NCBI RefSeq assembly: GCF_001025135.1
Contig: NZ_AP012323.1
Coordinates: 1,240,001 to 1,304,000, forward strand
Source: Bifidobacterium bifidum ATCC 29521 = JCM 1255 = DSM 20456
Lineage (GTDB): Bacteria > Actinomycetota > Actinomycetes > Actinomycetales > Bifidobacteriaceae
Direction of reading: 5' to 3'
Length of the DNA stretch: 64,000 bases
The notes beneath the pieces are model-generated. The model had not been told where the DNA came from. It saw nothing but the letters and a program-made list of their open reading frames with translations, and ran no database searches. Both the position numbers and the translations under genes were made by a program. How positions within the stretch are numbered: the stretch's first letter is position 1; each line of letters begins with the position of its first letter. Positions 36,510-48,537 of this stretch are shown piece after piece.

Positions 36510-37346
36510 TCACCCCTCGATCGGCTTCCACATCGGCATGTGCGGGCCGTGCAGGGACTGCGGGCCGTTCTCCCAATCGCACAGAGCAGCGACCGCCGGC
36601 CCCTGGTTGAATGCCGTCATCATCCATTCGACGCCGCCCGAAGGCCGGTATACCGGTCTGAGCGTCGACCAGAACGCGTTGCGCATGCCATCCAGGTTGC
36701 TCAGGTTGTCGGGGTCCATGCCGAGCAGGGTCTCGATCGTGGCCACATGCCATGAGCCGTGCCCGACGAGCATCAGGGTGGTCGGCTCATCGGCATGCTC
36801 CGCGTTGATGCCGCGCACCAGGTCGAGCACCGCATCGGCGCCGCGCAGTCCTGTGGCGGTGCGGCTCTCCACGCCGAACGCGAGCTCGCCGCCGGTGTGG
36901 ACCCGCCACGAATCATAGGCGTCGGCATGCTCCGCTCGAATCTCGTCGCGGGTCATGCCCTCCCACTGCCCGAAGCTGCGTTCGCGCAGGCGCGCGTCCG
37001 CGGTCACGTCCAGCCCCAGCATATCGGCGAACGCGTGCGCGGTCTGCAACGCGCGGAACAGGTCGGACGAGACGACGACCATGCGTCGCGAGGATGCGGG
37101 GACCTGCCGGTATTCCTCGATGTCGCTGGATTTCGCCGCCCCCGGCCCCGGCTGGGCCAGCGTATCCGGATGCCGGGCGATGTTGGCCACCTTCGCCCAG
37201 TAGTAGCGTCGCGCAAGCTCCGACGCGCTCTGGTCGGCCTGCCACTGGCCGATGATGTCGAGGGGCACGTCGATCTGCCCCTGCAACCGCCTCGCCACAT
37301 TGAAGGCGGTCCGTCCGTGCCGCAGAAACACCACTTCGTCAATCAT
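36510..37346 (-). CDS. histidine phosphatase family protein (phosphoglycerate mutase-like)
   Basis: A 278-residue cytosolic phosphatase or mutase. The phosphorylated histidine lies in FLRHGRTAFNVARRLQGQIDVPL at the N-terminus and the second in LVGHGSWH near residue 205; the ERSFGQWEGMT block is the usual acid loop. A long insert (about residues 45-85) is unusual. The ATG at 37346 follows AAGGACG. The substrate is unknown; sugar phosphates or cofactor phosphates are typical. Confidence 0.88.
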   Translation of the reverse strand: MIDEVVFLRHGRTAFNVARRLQGQIDVPLDIIGQWQADQSASELARRYYWAKVANIARHPDTLAQPGPGAAKSSDIEEYRQVPASSRRMVVVSSDLFRALQTAHAFADMLGLDVTADARLRERSFGQWEGMTRDEIRAEHADAYDSWRVHTGGELAFGVESRTATGLRGADAVLDLVRGINAEHADEPTTLMLVGHGSWHVATIETLLGMDPDNLSNLDGMRNAFWSTLRPVYRPSGGVEWMMTAFNQGPAVAALCDWENGPQSLHGPHMPMWKPIEG

Positions 37347-37466
37347 GTTCGTCCTTACCGTCGCCGCATGAATCCGTGCCATCACACATCCTACAGGCAT
37401 CGACCTATATCCGATCGGCTGTAACGCCGATGACGGAATGCGTCCGGCGTCACGATGCACCCGCGA

Positions 37467-39041
37467 CTACAGGGATATCGACGGGACCACGGCCGCCGGG
37501 CGCTCGTCGATCGCGGACAGTCCGCTCACATCGGACGCGTAGAACCGCGTGAGGTCGGCGGTGAACTTGGCGAGGCTCGCCTCGCTGCTGTAGAGCATGT
37601 GCCCGGCCGGGTAGTAGGCGAAGGCCACGTTGCGGCGCAGCGGCTTCGGCAGCATCAGGTGATCGATGTCGTATTCGGTCTGGAAGAACGGCGTGCACAG
37701 GTCGTAGACGCCGTTGCCGAGCAGCACCTTCATGGTCGGCTGGTGCGCGATGGCCGCGGCCAGATCGGGCAGCACGTTCGGTTGGGTCATGACCCAGCCC
37801 GATTCGCCGGGCATCCGGTGCCACCACATCCAGCCCTTGCCCGGCTCGGTGGCGTTCCAGTCGAAGTCGGCGAAGCCCTTGCGCTCCGGCACGCGGTCCC
37901 AGCCGAGCTCATCGCGCAGATAGGCGTTGCACAGGCTCGAATACGCGGGGTCGAGCCAGGCGTCGTCGACGACGAACGTCTCCTCGTCGTTCATGCGGTC
38001 GAGGTCGTAGCCGGCGACGCGGCCATCGTAGCGTCCGACGATCTTGTCTTCGTCATGCAGCAGCGCCTTGCGGAACCTCGGGTCGGACACGCGCAGATTG
38101 GAATCGTAGACATACCGCTCGTCCAGTCCGGTCAGCTCGGCGTATCGGCGTGCGACCTTATGCCGGGTCTCGTCGTCAAGCGAGTCCCCGGCGGCCAGGG
38201 CGAGACGCAGCGGCCCCGCGGCGAAGGCACGGGCGGCCTTCAGATGCTCGTCGAGCTTGACGTCCGACGCGGCTCGGCCGTGATATTTCGCCACGGACGC
38301 ATAGGACGGGAAATATCCGACGTAGAATTCGTCGATCAGGTCGGACGTGAACGTGTAGTCGAGCACGTTGGAGATGAGCGTCAGTCCGTTCAGCGCCACA
38401 CCGTCCTGCTGAAGCCGGTATGCGAGCGCCGCGCCGCGCGTGGTGCCGTAGGATTCGCCGAGCACGTATTTGGGCGAGTTCCAGCGGTGGTGTTTGCTCA
38501 GGTACGCCCTGATGAACGCGCTGAAGCCGGCGACATCGCCGTCCACCGACCACAGTTCCGGCTTGGCCGCGTCGAGGATCTCGGAGAATCCGGCGCCGGC
38601 CGCGTCGATGAACACGAGGTCGGAGACGGGCAGCAGCGTGTGCGCGTTGTCCACGAGCGCGTAGGGGGCGGCCGGCACCGGAGCGGCGTCGGGGACGTTG
38701 ATGCGCTTCGGGGCGATCGAACCCATGAGCAGGAACGTGGTGGATGAGCCCGGGCCTCCGTTGAAGATGAACGTGACCGGTCGGGCCGGGTCTGTCTTGC
38801 CTTCGCCGTTTACGAGGTCGAACGCGGTGAAGAAGATGCTCGCGGCCTTGGGTACCTTCGGTGTGTCGATGAGTATCGTGCCGACGGTCGCCGCATAGTC
38901 GAGTTCGCCGCCATTGACGGTGATGCTGTGTCTGGTGGTGTGCTCGCATGCCTCCGGCAGCTGCTTGCCCTGGGCGGGTGCCGCCGCGACGGGTCCGGCG
39001 TTGCCGACGTTCTGGGTGTTCTGGGTGTTCGTGTCGCTCAT
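37467..39041 (-). CDS. S10 family serine carboxypeptidase-like protein
   Basis: A 524-residue protein with the S10 alpha/beta-hydrolase motifs: FNGGPGSSTTFLLMGS (oxyanion), VFIDAAGAGFSE, VLGESYGTTRGAALA (catalytic serine at about residue 196), NGVYDLCTPF (aspartate) and YPAGHMLY (histidine). It has no signal peptide, so it may be cytosolic or exported by another route. The N-terminus is Asn/Thr/Gln-rich. CAAGGAGCG sets the start. It lies 92 bases after jetC on the same strand; whether it belongs to that operon is open. Confidence 0.88.
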   Translation of the reverse strand: MSDTNTQNTQNVGNAGPVAAAPAQGKQLPEACEHTTRHSITVNGGELDYAATVGTILIDTPKVPKAASIFFTAFDLVNGEGKTDPARPVTFIFNGGPGSSTTFLLMGSIAPKRINVPDAAPVPAAPYALVDNAHTLLPVSDLVFIDAAGAGFSEILDAAKPELWSVDGDVAGFSAFIRAYLSKHHRWNSPKYVLGESYGTTRGAALAYRLQQDGVALNGLTLISNVLDYTFTSDLIDEFYVGYFPSYASVAKYHGRAASDVKLDEHLKAARAFAAGPLRLALAAGDSLDDETRHKVARRYAELTGLDERYVYDSNLRVSDPRFRKALLHDEDKIVGRYDGRVAGYDLDRMNDEETFVVDDAWLDPAYSSLCNAYLRDELGWDRVPERKGFADFDWNATEPGKGWMWWHRMPGESGWVMTQPNVLPDLAAAIAHQPTMKVLLGNGVYDLCTPFFQTEYDIDHLMLPKPLRRNVAFAYYPAGHMLYSSEASLAKFTADLTRFYASDVSGLSAIDERPAAVVPSISL

Positions 39042-39133
39042 ATCTGTCGCTCCTTGGATGTCAGTGCAACTATACGCCGGCCGGGCAGGCCGTACTGGAT
39101 CCTGGCCATGGTTTGCCGCGTCATCGGCGCCGC

Positions 39134-42100
39134 CTATTCGGCGGCGTCATCCGACTCGACGGTACCTTCCGGCTCATCTGCGCCTTCCGTCTCATCGATG
39201 CCGTCCAGTCTGGCTTCGTGCAGCGTGGTGTAGCCGGTGTCGGGGTCCTTGCGGGTCACGTATGCCTTGGTGGAGACCTCCAGTATCTCGCCCGTCTTGC
39301 TTTCAGGGGCGGAGACGATGACCTGGAAACCCAGTCTCGGCAGTACGGACAGCGCGCGCCGCGTATACCGGCCGTCGGCCTTGATGAGCGCCTCGTCAAG
39401 GAAGAGCGTCGTGTAGGAAGGCTTGAGCTTGTTGTCCATGCCGCCGCCGAGCAGGTAGATCAGCGCCGCGCCGTACACGAACGAGGTCAGCTCCTGCAGG
39501 GCGCCGCCGGACCGTCCGCCGGTCGAGGTGATGCGTTCGACCTGCCCGTCCGAGTGGCGCACGAGCGCGTAGAACGAGGATCGGCACCGCGGGTCGAGGT
39601 TGCGGGCGCCGTAGCTTTTCACGCCGTTGACGTCCCTGATCTGCCCGATCTCGCGGCGCAGCATGTCGATCATCGCGGCGCAGGACGCGAACGCGCACCG
39701 GGCCCCGTCAAGATCGTCGTCCGTCTGTGCCGCCTTGCGGTCGTTGAGGGTGCCGATCACGCGGGTCAGGGCCGACCAGAACGCGCGCTCGGGGCGCCGT
39801 ACGTCCGCGTGCAGGGACAGGCTGCCGTGGTGCGGGCCGAACTGCTGGCCGTCCAGCATCGCGTTGATGCGTTCCAGCTGGTCGTGGATGTCTCCGGCGT
39901 CGGTGTCTATCGCGCGTTTGATGGTCAGGAAGCTCATCAGCAGCTTGTCGAGGCAGTTGTGGTATTCGACGGCGGTGGCTTCGACGGTGGCGAGCTTCGA
40001 AAGGCTTTCCAACTCGTCCTGGTAATACCGGTAGTCGTCCACGCTGGCGGCGATCGTATCGTCACCGCCCGCATACATCTCGATATAGGCGCCCATCCGC
40101 GCCTCGACGGCGGTGCGGGCCGATGCCGCACGACCTTCGAGCATGGAGACGCGCGCCTCCAGGTCCTTGCCGATGCCGGCGATGATACGGTCGGCGAAGG
40201 TATCCCCCTGAGCCATACGCTGCGGCGCCCCCGCGCCGATGATCATGTGGGCGCGGGTCGTCGCATCCCCCAGACCGGAGAGACGCTGCTCATATGATTC
40301 GGCGAGCGCCTCCTCCACCTCGTCCGTCAGGAGAGTCCGTCCGTTCGTGACGGCTTTTGGCGAAACGTCCGCCGCTTCCCCATCGAGCGGCCGCGTCTGC
40401 GGTTGCGGCTGCGGCTGCGCGGCATGCTCGTCGAGCCATGCCTGCGCTGCGTTCACCGCCTGATCGGCGAGCTCGGCCTGCCGTTCGATGTCGATGCGCT
40501 GGCGCTGCGAGCGGTCGAGCTCCTTGGACAGCGACTCCTGCAACGTGTCGAGTTCGGCGAGCTTGGGATTGTTCCTGACCGAGGCGATGGTGCGTTCGAT
40601 GTCGGCGATCGCCGCCTTCGCGCTGTTCTCGTCGATCTTCTCCCATGCGGTGTATGCGAGCTGGTCGGCGAGTTCGCGCTCTCGCTGCAGGCGGTCGGCC
40701 TGTTCCTTCGCGCTCGCGTACGATTGCGCGGTCTCGTCGCATTGGCGTTGCGCGTCCTGGATGCGCGTGCGCAGTTGCGCCAAATAGCTTTCGTTGACGA
40801 ATCCGATGACCTGCTGACGGTCCTTGATGCCATGCTGGCCGCGTTTGCCGGATTTGATCTGCCCGTCGGCCTGCACCTGCCGCACGGCATGGTCGGAGTC
40901 GTCGATGCCGTCGACGCACAGGGCGTCGAGACGCTCGGAGCTGGTCTGCTCGCGCAGCCAGCCGGCGAACGGGGAATCCTCGCGGTAGCGTAGCTTCGAG
41001 GACAGCCACACCTCTCCGGCCGTTCCGCCGGTCGCACCCGTGTTCGCGCCGCCGGGCCCGTTCCCGGCTCCCCCGCGTTCGGTGTCGACGAACTGCCAGG
41101 TGCGCCGCGCCATGGCGTGCGGGTCGATGGCGCTGACCTTGGCTGCGAATCCACGCTCATGGCGCTTGTCGACGAGGATGGTCTGGGCCATGGATCCGTA
41201 TGCGGCGTTCATGGCGAGGCGCCAATGCTCCTGATCCTCGCGCACGTCCATGAGCTCCGCGACGTACGGCAGTTCGCTCGGGCCCAGCCCGGTGGCCCGG
41301 CACAGCATGGCGCGGGTCTCGTCCATCTGGCGGGAGATGCGGGTGCGCTGCGATTTCTGGCGTTCATAATCGTCGTTCAGCCGCTGCAGCGTCTGCTTGA
41401 CGGACGCGTGCGCGGCGTACGTCTGGTTGCGCATGTCGTCCAGCAGTCCCTTGCGCTGCTCATATGAGCGCATGAACGTCACGGCCTCGATGCGCCGCTC
41501 GTCCCACGCGTGCTCGTCTTTGGGGAACTCCTCGCCGGCCGCCTCGAACATGCGCCCGATGCGCTGTCTGCCGGCGGTGATGTCCGCCAGCGCGCGTTCC
41601 GCCTGCCGCATTTCCGCGTCGAGCCGTGTCAGGTCGCCGCCGTCGAGGCCTCGCATGCGCTCGCGCACCGCGTCGATGCGGGTGCGCAGGCTTTCGATGC
41701 GCTTGCCGGCAGCCCGCGCCTCACTGCGTCGCTCGTCACGCAGACGCCTGTCGAGCGGCTGCCGTTCGTTGACCTCGCCGATCATGCGGCGGATCGCCCA
41801 TGCTCGGATCGTCGCCGAGCCGGACTTCGTGGCCGGGTTCACCGCGTCGAACGAGTGGACCGCGTCACGGGCCGACTCGTAGTCGTCATAGCTGGCGGTG
41901 ATGGCACGCAACTTGCCCATGCGTCTGGTCTTTTCCTCCATGCTTCGGAAGTTCGCGTCGTAACGCTCGTAATCCTCCACGGTCGCACGGGCCAGGTCCA
42001 GCGCCTCGGGCACGCCCAGCACGCCCTGTTTGAAGATGTCGTCAAGGCGGGAGGGGGCGTCGGCCGACTGGATGCGGGCCAGCAGACGGCATGCCTCCGC

Positions 42101-42724
42101 GCTCAGGCCCATGACATCCCAAATATGGGTGTGGAACGCCTCGGCGTTCGGGAAGGTGACGCACCCCGGATACGTGGATTTCAGCTGCGTGGGCGTGAAC
42201 GACGACTCGCGGAACACGTCCATGCGGCGCGGGTCGATCGGCTTGTCCCATGCCAGGTACAGCCGTCGGACGTCGCCGCGCCCGTCGCCGGGCATCAGAT
42301 AGAGGAACTTGCCGCAGGACAGTATCTGACCGGTGGTGAAGTTGCGGTAGGTGTCGACGATCGCGCCCCATATGGACCGGGGCGCGCCGGACTCGTCCCG
42401 GCCGCGCAGGTACATCGGTTCGTCGACGCCGTCGGAGCCTCCCACGCCGATCATGCCGCGCAGGTAGGTGTAGTCGCTTCGTTCCGAACGCCCCGAATTC
42501 GACGCCTTGTTGAAGGGCGTGCCGGTCGGGTAGAGCAGCGATATCTGCGCATCGACCAGCGTCGACTTGCCGGATTCGCTCGCGCCGGCGAGCAACGTCA
42601 CCGGCAGTTGCGAGTCCGTGGAGGGACGGAACTCATGGTAGCCCTCATAGGATCCCCAGTTGACGAGCCTCCTGCTTTCCATCATCCATCGGTCGGCGAT
42701 CATCTGCATGTCCTTGCCGCTCAT
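39134..42724 (-). CDS. jetC: JetC/MksB-like SMC-family ATPase (SbcC-like)
   Basis: A 1196-residue SMC-like motor. Walker A is AGASESGKSTLVDAQ at about residue 50; then two long coiled-coil arms (Arg/Glu/Ala-rich, residues about 280-560 and 640-900) flank a hinge region; the C-terminal head has TSTGGRSGGALQEL as signature and TTLFLDEAL as Walker B. In Wadjet systems this subunit, with JetA and JetB, extrudes DNA loops and recognises small circular plasmids. The ATG at 42724 has GGGGAG five bases upstream; a GTG at 42730 overlaps the jetB stop. A polar acidic C-terminal tail of about 30 residues is present. Confidence 0.9.
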   Translation of the reverse strand: MSGKDMQMIADRWMMESRRLVNWGSYEGYHEFRPSTDSQLPVTLLAGASESGKSTLVDAQISLLYPTGTPFNKASNSGRSERSDYTYLRGMIGVGGSDGVDEPMYLRGRDESGAPRSIWGAIVDTYRNFTTGQILSCGKFLYLMPGDGRGDVRRLYLAWDKPIDPRRMDVFRESSFTPTQLKSTYPGCVTFPNAEAFHTHIWDVMGLSAEACRLLARIQSADAPSRLDDIFKQGVLGVPEALDLARATVEDYERYDANFRSMEEKTRRMGKLRAITASYDDYESARDAVHSFDAVNPATKSGSATIRAWAIRRMIGEVNERQPLDRRLRDERRSEARAAGKRIESLRTRIDAVRERMRGLDGGDLTRLDAEMRQAERALADITAGRQRIGRMFEAAGEEFPKDEHAWDERRIEAVTFMRSYEQRKGLLDDMRNQTYAAHASVKQTLQRLNDDYERQKSQRTRISRQMDETRAMLCRATGLGPSELPYVAELMDVREDQEHWRLAMNAAYGSMAQTILVDKRHERGFAAKVSAIDPHAMARRTWQFVDTERGGAGNGPGGANTGATGGTAGEVWLSSKLRYREDSPFAGWLREQTSSERLDALCVDGIDDSDHAVRQVQADGQIKSGKRGQHGIKDRQQVIGFVNESYLAQLRTRIQDAQRQCDETAQSYASAKEQADRLQRERELADQLAYTAWEKIDENSAKAAIADIERTIASVRNNPKLAELDTLQESLSKELDRSQRQRIDIERQAELADQAVNAAQAWLDEHAAQPQPQPQTRPLDGEAADVSPKAVTNGRTLLTDEVEEALAESYEQRLSGLGDATTRAHMIIGAGAPQRMAQGDTFADRIIAGIGKDLEARVSMLEGRAASARTAVEARMGAYIEMYAGGDDTIAASVDDYRYYQDELESLSKLATVEATAVEYHNCLDKLLMSFLTIKRAIDTDAGDIHDQLERINAMLDGQQFGPHHGSLSLHADVRRPERAFWSALTRVIGTLNDRKAAQTDDDLDGARCAFASCAAMIDMLRREIGQIRDVNGVKSYGARNLDPRCRSSFYALVRHSDGQVERITSTGGRSGGALQELTSFVYGAALIYLLGGGMDNKLKPSYTTLFLDEALIKADGRYTRRALSVLPRLGFQVIVSAPESKTGEILEVSTKAYVTRKDPDTGYTTLHEARLDGIDETEGADEPEGTVESDDAAE

Positions 42725-42726
42725 CG

Positions 42727-45286
<2,560 letters not shown>

Positions 45287-45424
45287 GAAAGGCCTCGCTT
45301 TCCACTCGTCCTGGCTCGGCGCGCGTCACGTTCGCCGGACAAACCACGCTAGCACAAGACGGCGCTATCGGCGTCTCCCGTCGCGTCACCGCCACGGAGA
45401 ACGCGGCCGCGGCCACTGGTACGC

Positions 45425-46276
45425 TCACTGCACGAGACCGCGCAGCAGGGCGATCTCCTCGCGATGCGTGGTCTCGGTCAGTTCCTTGGTTTCGAGGATC
45501 ATCGGCAGCCGTGACAGACGCGGGTCGTTGACCATTCTGGTGAAGAACGGGATGCCGAGGCGACCGTCGCCGATGTTGGCGTGGCGGTCCTTGTGCGATG
45601 ACAGGCCGAACTGGGAGTCGTTGACGTGCACCGCCTTGACGCGTTCGAGCCCGATGACGTCGTCCAGCTGCCGCATCACGCCGTCGAAGTCGTTCACCAG
45701 ATCATAACCGGCGTCCAGCACATGGCACGTGTCGACGGTGACGCCCACGTTCGCCTTGTCATCGACGCCGTCGATGATGGTCGCCAGCTCCTCGAAGTTT
45801 CGCCCGCATTCGGTGCCCTTGCCCGCCATCGTCTCCAGCAGCACCATGATGCCCGGCTCCAGCCCGAACACGCGGTTGAGGCCGTCGCTGATCAGAGAGC
45901 ATCCGCGATCGGGCCCTTGCCCCACGTGCGCGCCGGGATGGATGTTGATGTATATCTCCTGCCCGGTCTCACGGATCGGCGTCAGCAGTCGGATGTCCTC
46001 GGCGAGCGCCCGTATGGCGAACTCGCGCTTGTCGGGATCCTTGCCGGCGAGGTTGTAGACGTAGGGAGCGTGGACGACGAGCGGGCCGTAATGCTCGGCC
46101 GTCAGCTGCCGCGCGAATGCGTCGGCCTCGGACGGGTTGAGCGCCTTGGATGGCCGCCCGTACGGCGAGCGCGGGAAGAACGCGAATGTGGTGCCGTGTT
46201 CCTCATGCGAGCGTTTCAGCAGCGCACTCCACCCGCCTGCCGTGGACAGGTGCGATCCGATATACAGTTCCTTCAT
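45425..46276 (-). CDS. nfo: deoxyribonuclease IV (endonuclease IV)
   Basis: A 283-residue TIM-barrel AP endonuclease that repairs abasic sites. Zinc-ligand motifs: GSHLSTAGG, VVHAPYVYNLA, INIHPGAHVG, LLETMAGKGTECGR, VTVDTCHVLDAGYD, AVHVNDSQFG and DRHANIGDGRLG. All are present. AAGGGAC precedes the ATG at 46276. It is separate from the jet genes by 138 bases. Confidence 0.96.
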   Translation of the reverse strand: MKELYIGSHLSTAGGWSALLKRSHEEHGTTFAFFPRSPYGRPSKALNPSEADAFARQLTAEHYGPLVVHAPYVYNLAGKDPDKREFAIRALAEDIRLLTPIRETGQEIYINIHPGAHVGQGPDRGCSLISDGLNRVFGLEPGIMVLLETMAGKGTECGRNFEELATIIDGVDDKANVGVTVDTCHVLDAGYDLVNDFDGVMRQLDDVIGLERVKAVHVNDSQFGLSSHKDRHANIGDGRLGIPFFTRMVNDPRLSRLPMILETKELTETTHREEIALLRGLVQ

Positions 46277-46347
46277 CCGTGTTGTCCCTTCATTCGTATC
46301 GTTTCCCGGCGATGGTTCCCGGCTGTCGTGGCGGGTCGGCGCCGTTT

Positions 46348-46707
46348 TCATTTCGCCGCAGTCGCATCCTCAAGATAATCGCGCAGCACCAGGGCATGAT
46401 TGACCTGAGGGTCCTTGGCGGCGTACAGCAAGGTCACGTCGGGATACTCCGCGCAGATGCGCAGCAGTTCCTCGGCAGCAGCGTTGGCATCGAGCTCCGC
46501 GATGTATTGGGCGCGAAATTCCGCGAATCTGGCGAGATCGTGCCCGAACCACTTGCGCAGCTGGGGAGAGGGGGCGACGTCCTTCATCCACAGGTCCAAT
46601 GCCGCGCGCTCCTTCGTCATGCCGCGAGGCCACAGACGGTCGACCAGCACGCGATACCCGTCCGGCGCCTCCGGCGACTCATATATCCGTTTGATTGCGA
46701 TGCCCAT
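46348..46707 (-). CDS. DUF488 family protein
   Basis: A small cytosolic protein of 119-122 residues. IKRIYE, RVLVDRLWPRGMTKERAALDLWMKDVAPSP (split here as a block near residues 18-45), LRKWFGHDLARF and VTLLYAAKDPQVNHALVLRDYL match DUF488. The function is unknown; the family is often linked to uroporphyrin or stress loci. ATGs at 46716 and 46707 are both possible, with GGGAC close before the second. Confidence 0.88.
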   Translation of the reverse strand: MGIAIKRIYESPEAPDGYRVLVDRLWPRGMTKERAALDLWMKDVAPSPQLRKWFGHDLARFAEFRAQYIAELDANAAAEELLRICAEYPDVTLLYAAKDPQVNHALVLRDYLEDATAAK

Positions 46708-46760
46708 GCGTCCCATGATTGGCTTGCGCCCGCGGGATGTCAAGCGTACATAACGCAACG

Positions 46761-46829
46761 GGATGCCAAAACTTGGAGATACGACCGTTTTCGGTGGGAA
46801 AGGCCCCCTATCTGCGAGTTTTGGCATCC
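46761..46829. repeat. 13-bp inverted repeat element
   Basis: GGATGCCAAAACT (46761-46773) and its exact complement (46817-46829) flank 43 bases that include CCGTTTTCGGTGGGAAAGGC. It lies between the divergent DUF488 and GNAT genes, so it could be a promoter-region operator pair or a dispersed palindrome. Confidence 0.7.
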
Positions 46830-46913
46830 TGCCGCACGACCCGCCCCCCCTGATACGGTGTTAGGTGTTATCCTTGCCCGTACCCGACGGGCAAACGAAC
46901 GAGAGGAATCGCC

Positions 46914-47552
46914 ATGAACACCATCGAGACCGAACGACTGCTGCTGCGCCCTTGGAAGGTCGATGACGCGGCTGAGGCGGCATCGCTGTTCCGGTATGCC
47001 AGCGATCCGGAAATCGGGCTGAGATGCGGCTGGCCGCCACACACCAGCGTCGAAGGCAGCATGCATGACATACGCAATATCCTCGCGGTCGAAAACAACT
47101 GGGCCATTACCATCAAGGGCGGCGCGCCGAACAGCAACGCGCCTGTGGGCAGCATCGCGCTCATGCCCGTCAGCCACTACACCGCCGACGCCGTTGCCTC
47201 CGATCCTGAACTCACCAAACGCTACGGCAAGTACCTTGGCGACAACGCGCTGGAAGTCGGATACTGGATCGGCCGGCCGTTCTGGGGTAAGGGATACATG
47301 CCCGAAGCATTGACCGCCGTGCTCGGCTACGCCTTCGACACGCTGCGCAAGGACGCGGTATGGGGCGGCCACTTCGCCGAGAACACGCAATCCGAGCGAG
47401 TTCAGGCCAAGTGCGGCCTGCACGTCGTCGCCGAGTCGAAACAGGATTACTACCCGCTCATCGACCGTCATTATGACCGCGTCTACCGCATCATCACCGC
47501 GGGCGAATGGCGCGATGCCGAACACCGGCAGATGGCGAGGATGATCGCCTGA
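46914..47552 (+). CDS. GNAT N-acetyltransferase (RimJ/RimL type)
   Basis: A 212-residue acetyltransferase. ETERLLLRPWKVDDA start, EVGYWIGRPFWGKGYMPEAL acetyl-CoA loop and the FAENTQSERVQAKCGLHVV strand-turn are typical of the RimJ/L group that modifies protein N-termini or small molecules. A GAGAGGAATC site precedes the ATG. It is followed by a second GNAT gene. Confidence 0.88.
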   Translation: MNTIETERLLLRPWKVDDAAEAASLFRYASDPEIGLRCGWPPHTSVEGSMHDIRNILAVENNWAITIKGGAPNSNAPVGSIALMPVSHYTADAVASDPELTKRYGKYLGDNALEVGYWIGRPFWGKGYMPEALTAVLGYAFDTLRKDAVWGGHFAENTQSERVQAKCGLHVVAESKQDYYPLIDRHYDRVYRIITAGEWRDAEHRQMARMIA

Positions 47553-47581
47553 TTCACGAACGGGCGTCTCTGCCAACGGCA

Positions 47582-47587
47582 TATAAT
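47582..47587 (+). promoter_or_regulatory. -10 box of leaderless GNAT gene
   Basis: A perfect TATAAT ends 7 bases before the ATG at 47595, so the transcript should start at or beside the start codon. There is no Shine-Dalgarno. A -35 could not be identified. Confidence 0.6.
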
Positions 47588-47594
47588 GCAAGAC

Positions 47595-48083
47595 ATGACA
47601 ACCCGCATTGTTCCCATCGAGCCGCAGTGGTTCATGCAGAAGGCCGAAGTCCAATCGCGTACATGGCGCGAGCTCAATCAGGGGCATATCCCGCAGGACA
47701 TCGTGGATGCGATCACCCCGGCATTCGCACTCAAGCTGACCCGTGGCCACGCCGCCGACCCCAACCAGGTTGTGCTGATCGCGTTGGCTGACGACCGTGT
47801 GGTCGGATTCATCGAACTGCTGCGCACTCCGCGGTCCCCGATCAATCGGCCCGAGGCCGCGGAACTGGCGTCATTGTACGTGTTGGAATCCGAGCATCGC
47901 CACGGAGTCGGCCGCGCTCTGGTCGAAGCCGGACGGCAGGCAGTCGGCAACGACCGGCTCGTCTTGTGGGTCGTCGGTTTCAACACCAACGCTCAGGGAT
48001 TCTACCGACACATCGGATTCCACGAGACCGGACTGACCCAGACCGAGGATATGGGGCCGGAACTCGAAATGATCAACTACTAG
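47595..48083 (+). CDS. GNAT N-acetyltransferase, probably leaderless
   Basis: A 162-residue acetyltransferase. LASLYVLESEHRHGVGRALVEAG is the acetyl-CoA-binding loop; VVGFNTNAQGFYRHIGFHETG is the C-terminal block. The substrate is unknown. The ATG at 47595 is chosen over 47586 because the latter lies inside the TATAAT box. The gene lies 43 bases after the first GNAT, but the -10 suggests its own promoter. Confidence 0.88.
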   Translation: MTTRIVPIEPQWFMQKAEVQSRTWRELNQGHIPQDIVDAITPAFALKLTRGHAADPNQVVLIALADDRVVGFIELLRTPRSPINRPEAAELASLYVLESEHRHGVGRALVEAGRQAVGNDRLVLWVVGFNTNAQGFYRHIGFHETGLTQTEDMGPELEMINY

Positions 48084-48537
48084 CCGGCCGCTGGTCCAGC
48101 TGTCGTTCAAGCTGCTGTGCAAGACGCTGAACGTGAATGCGAGTGGCCTCGTTGGCGAAGTCTGCGCACGTCTTGCTGCCGTACAGCGCCGCTCCACACG
48201 GATCGGCAAAGCGTGGGTCGCCGCACAGAGCGGAGCGGACGACGCCGAGCGTGTCTGACAACGGCATGGCGGCCTGTTCTTCCGCATCCTGCGGCACTTG
48301 GGCCTTGATGTTCTTGTCCATAATCTGCGCGGCCAGCCGTTGCGCTTCCGGCGAATCCGACGTGACTCCCGTATCGAACAACCGCCTCCATTGCTCGGCA
48401 TCGGCGAGCATGGAATCCTGCGACTGCCTCAGTCGGCTTTCGCGAATCCGTGAGAGCCGACTGCGCTCCTCCGCATCCAGCCGCGCCCATCGCTCGGCGG
48501 CTGCGACGCTGCCAACAGGATAGATCTTTACGCGGCA
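48073..48537 (-). pseudogene. possible TipAS-like regulator C-terminal remnant
   Basis: An open frame without a start codon until 48411, bounded by a stop at 48538-48540. It reads RWARLDAEERSRLSRI, SQDSMLADAEQWRRLFDTGV and SPEAQRLAAQIMDK. The pattern (Trp, then long helices with DSPEAQRLA) resembles the TipAS drug-recognition domain of MerR-family regulators, but the DNA-binding domain is missing, and the fit beyond this block is weak. It is probably the 3-prime part of a decayed gene. Confidence 0.4.

Noticed and set aside
37467..39041. The S10 peptidase as a Jet effector replacing JetD
   Set aside because: It is only co-directional with a 92-base gap; the carboxypeptidase motifs give no link to DNA cleavage. 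Kept as a possibility in the Jet finding but not asserted.
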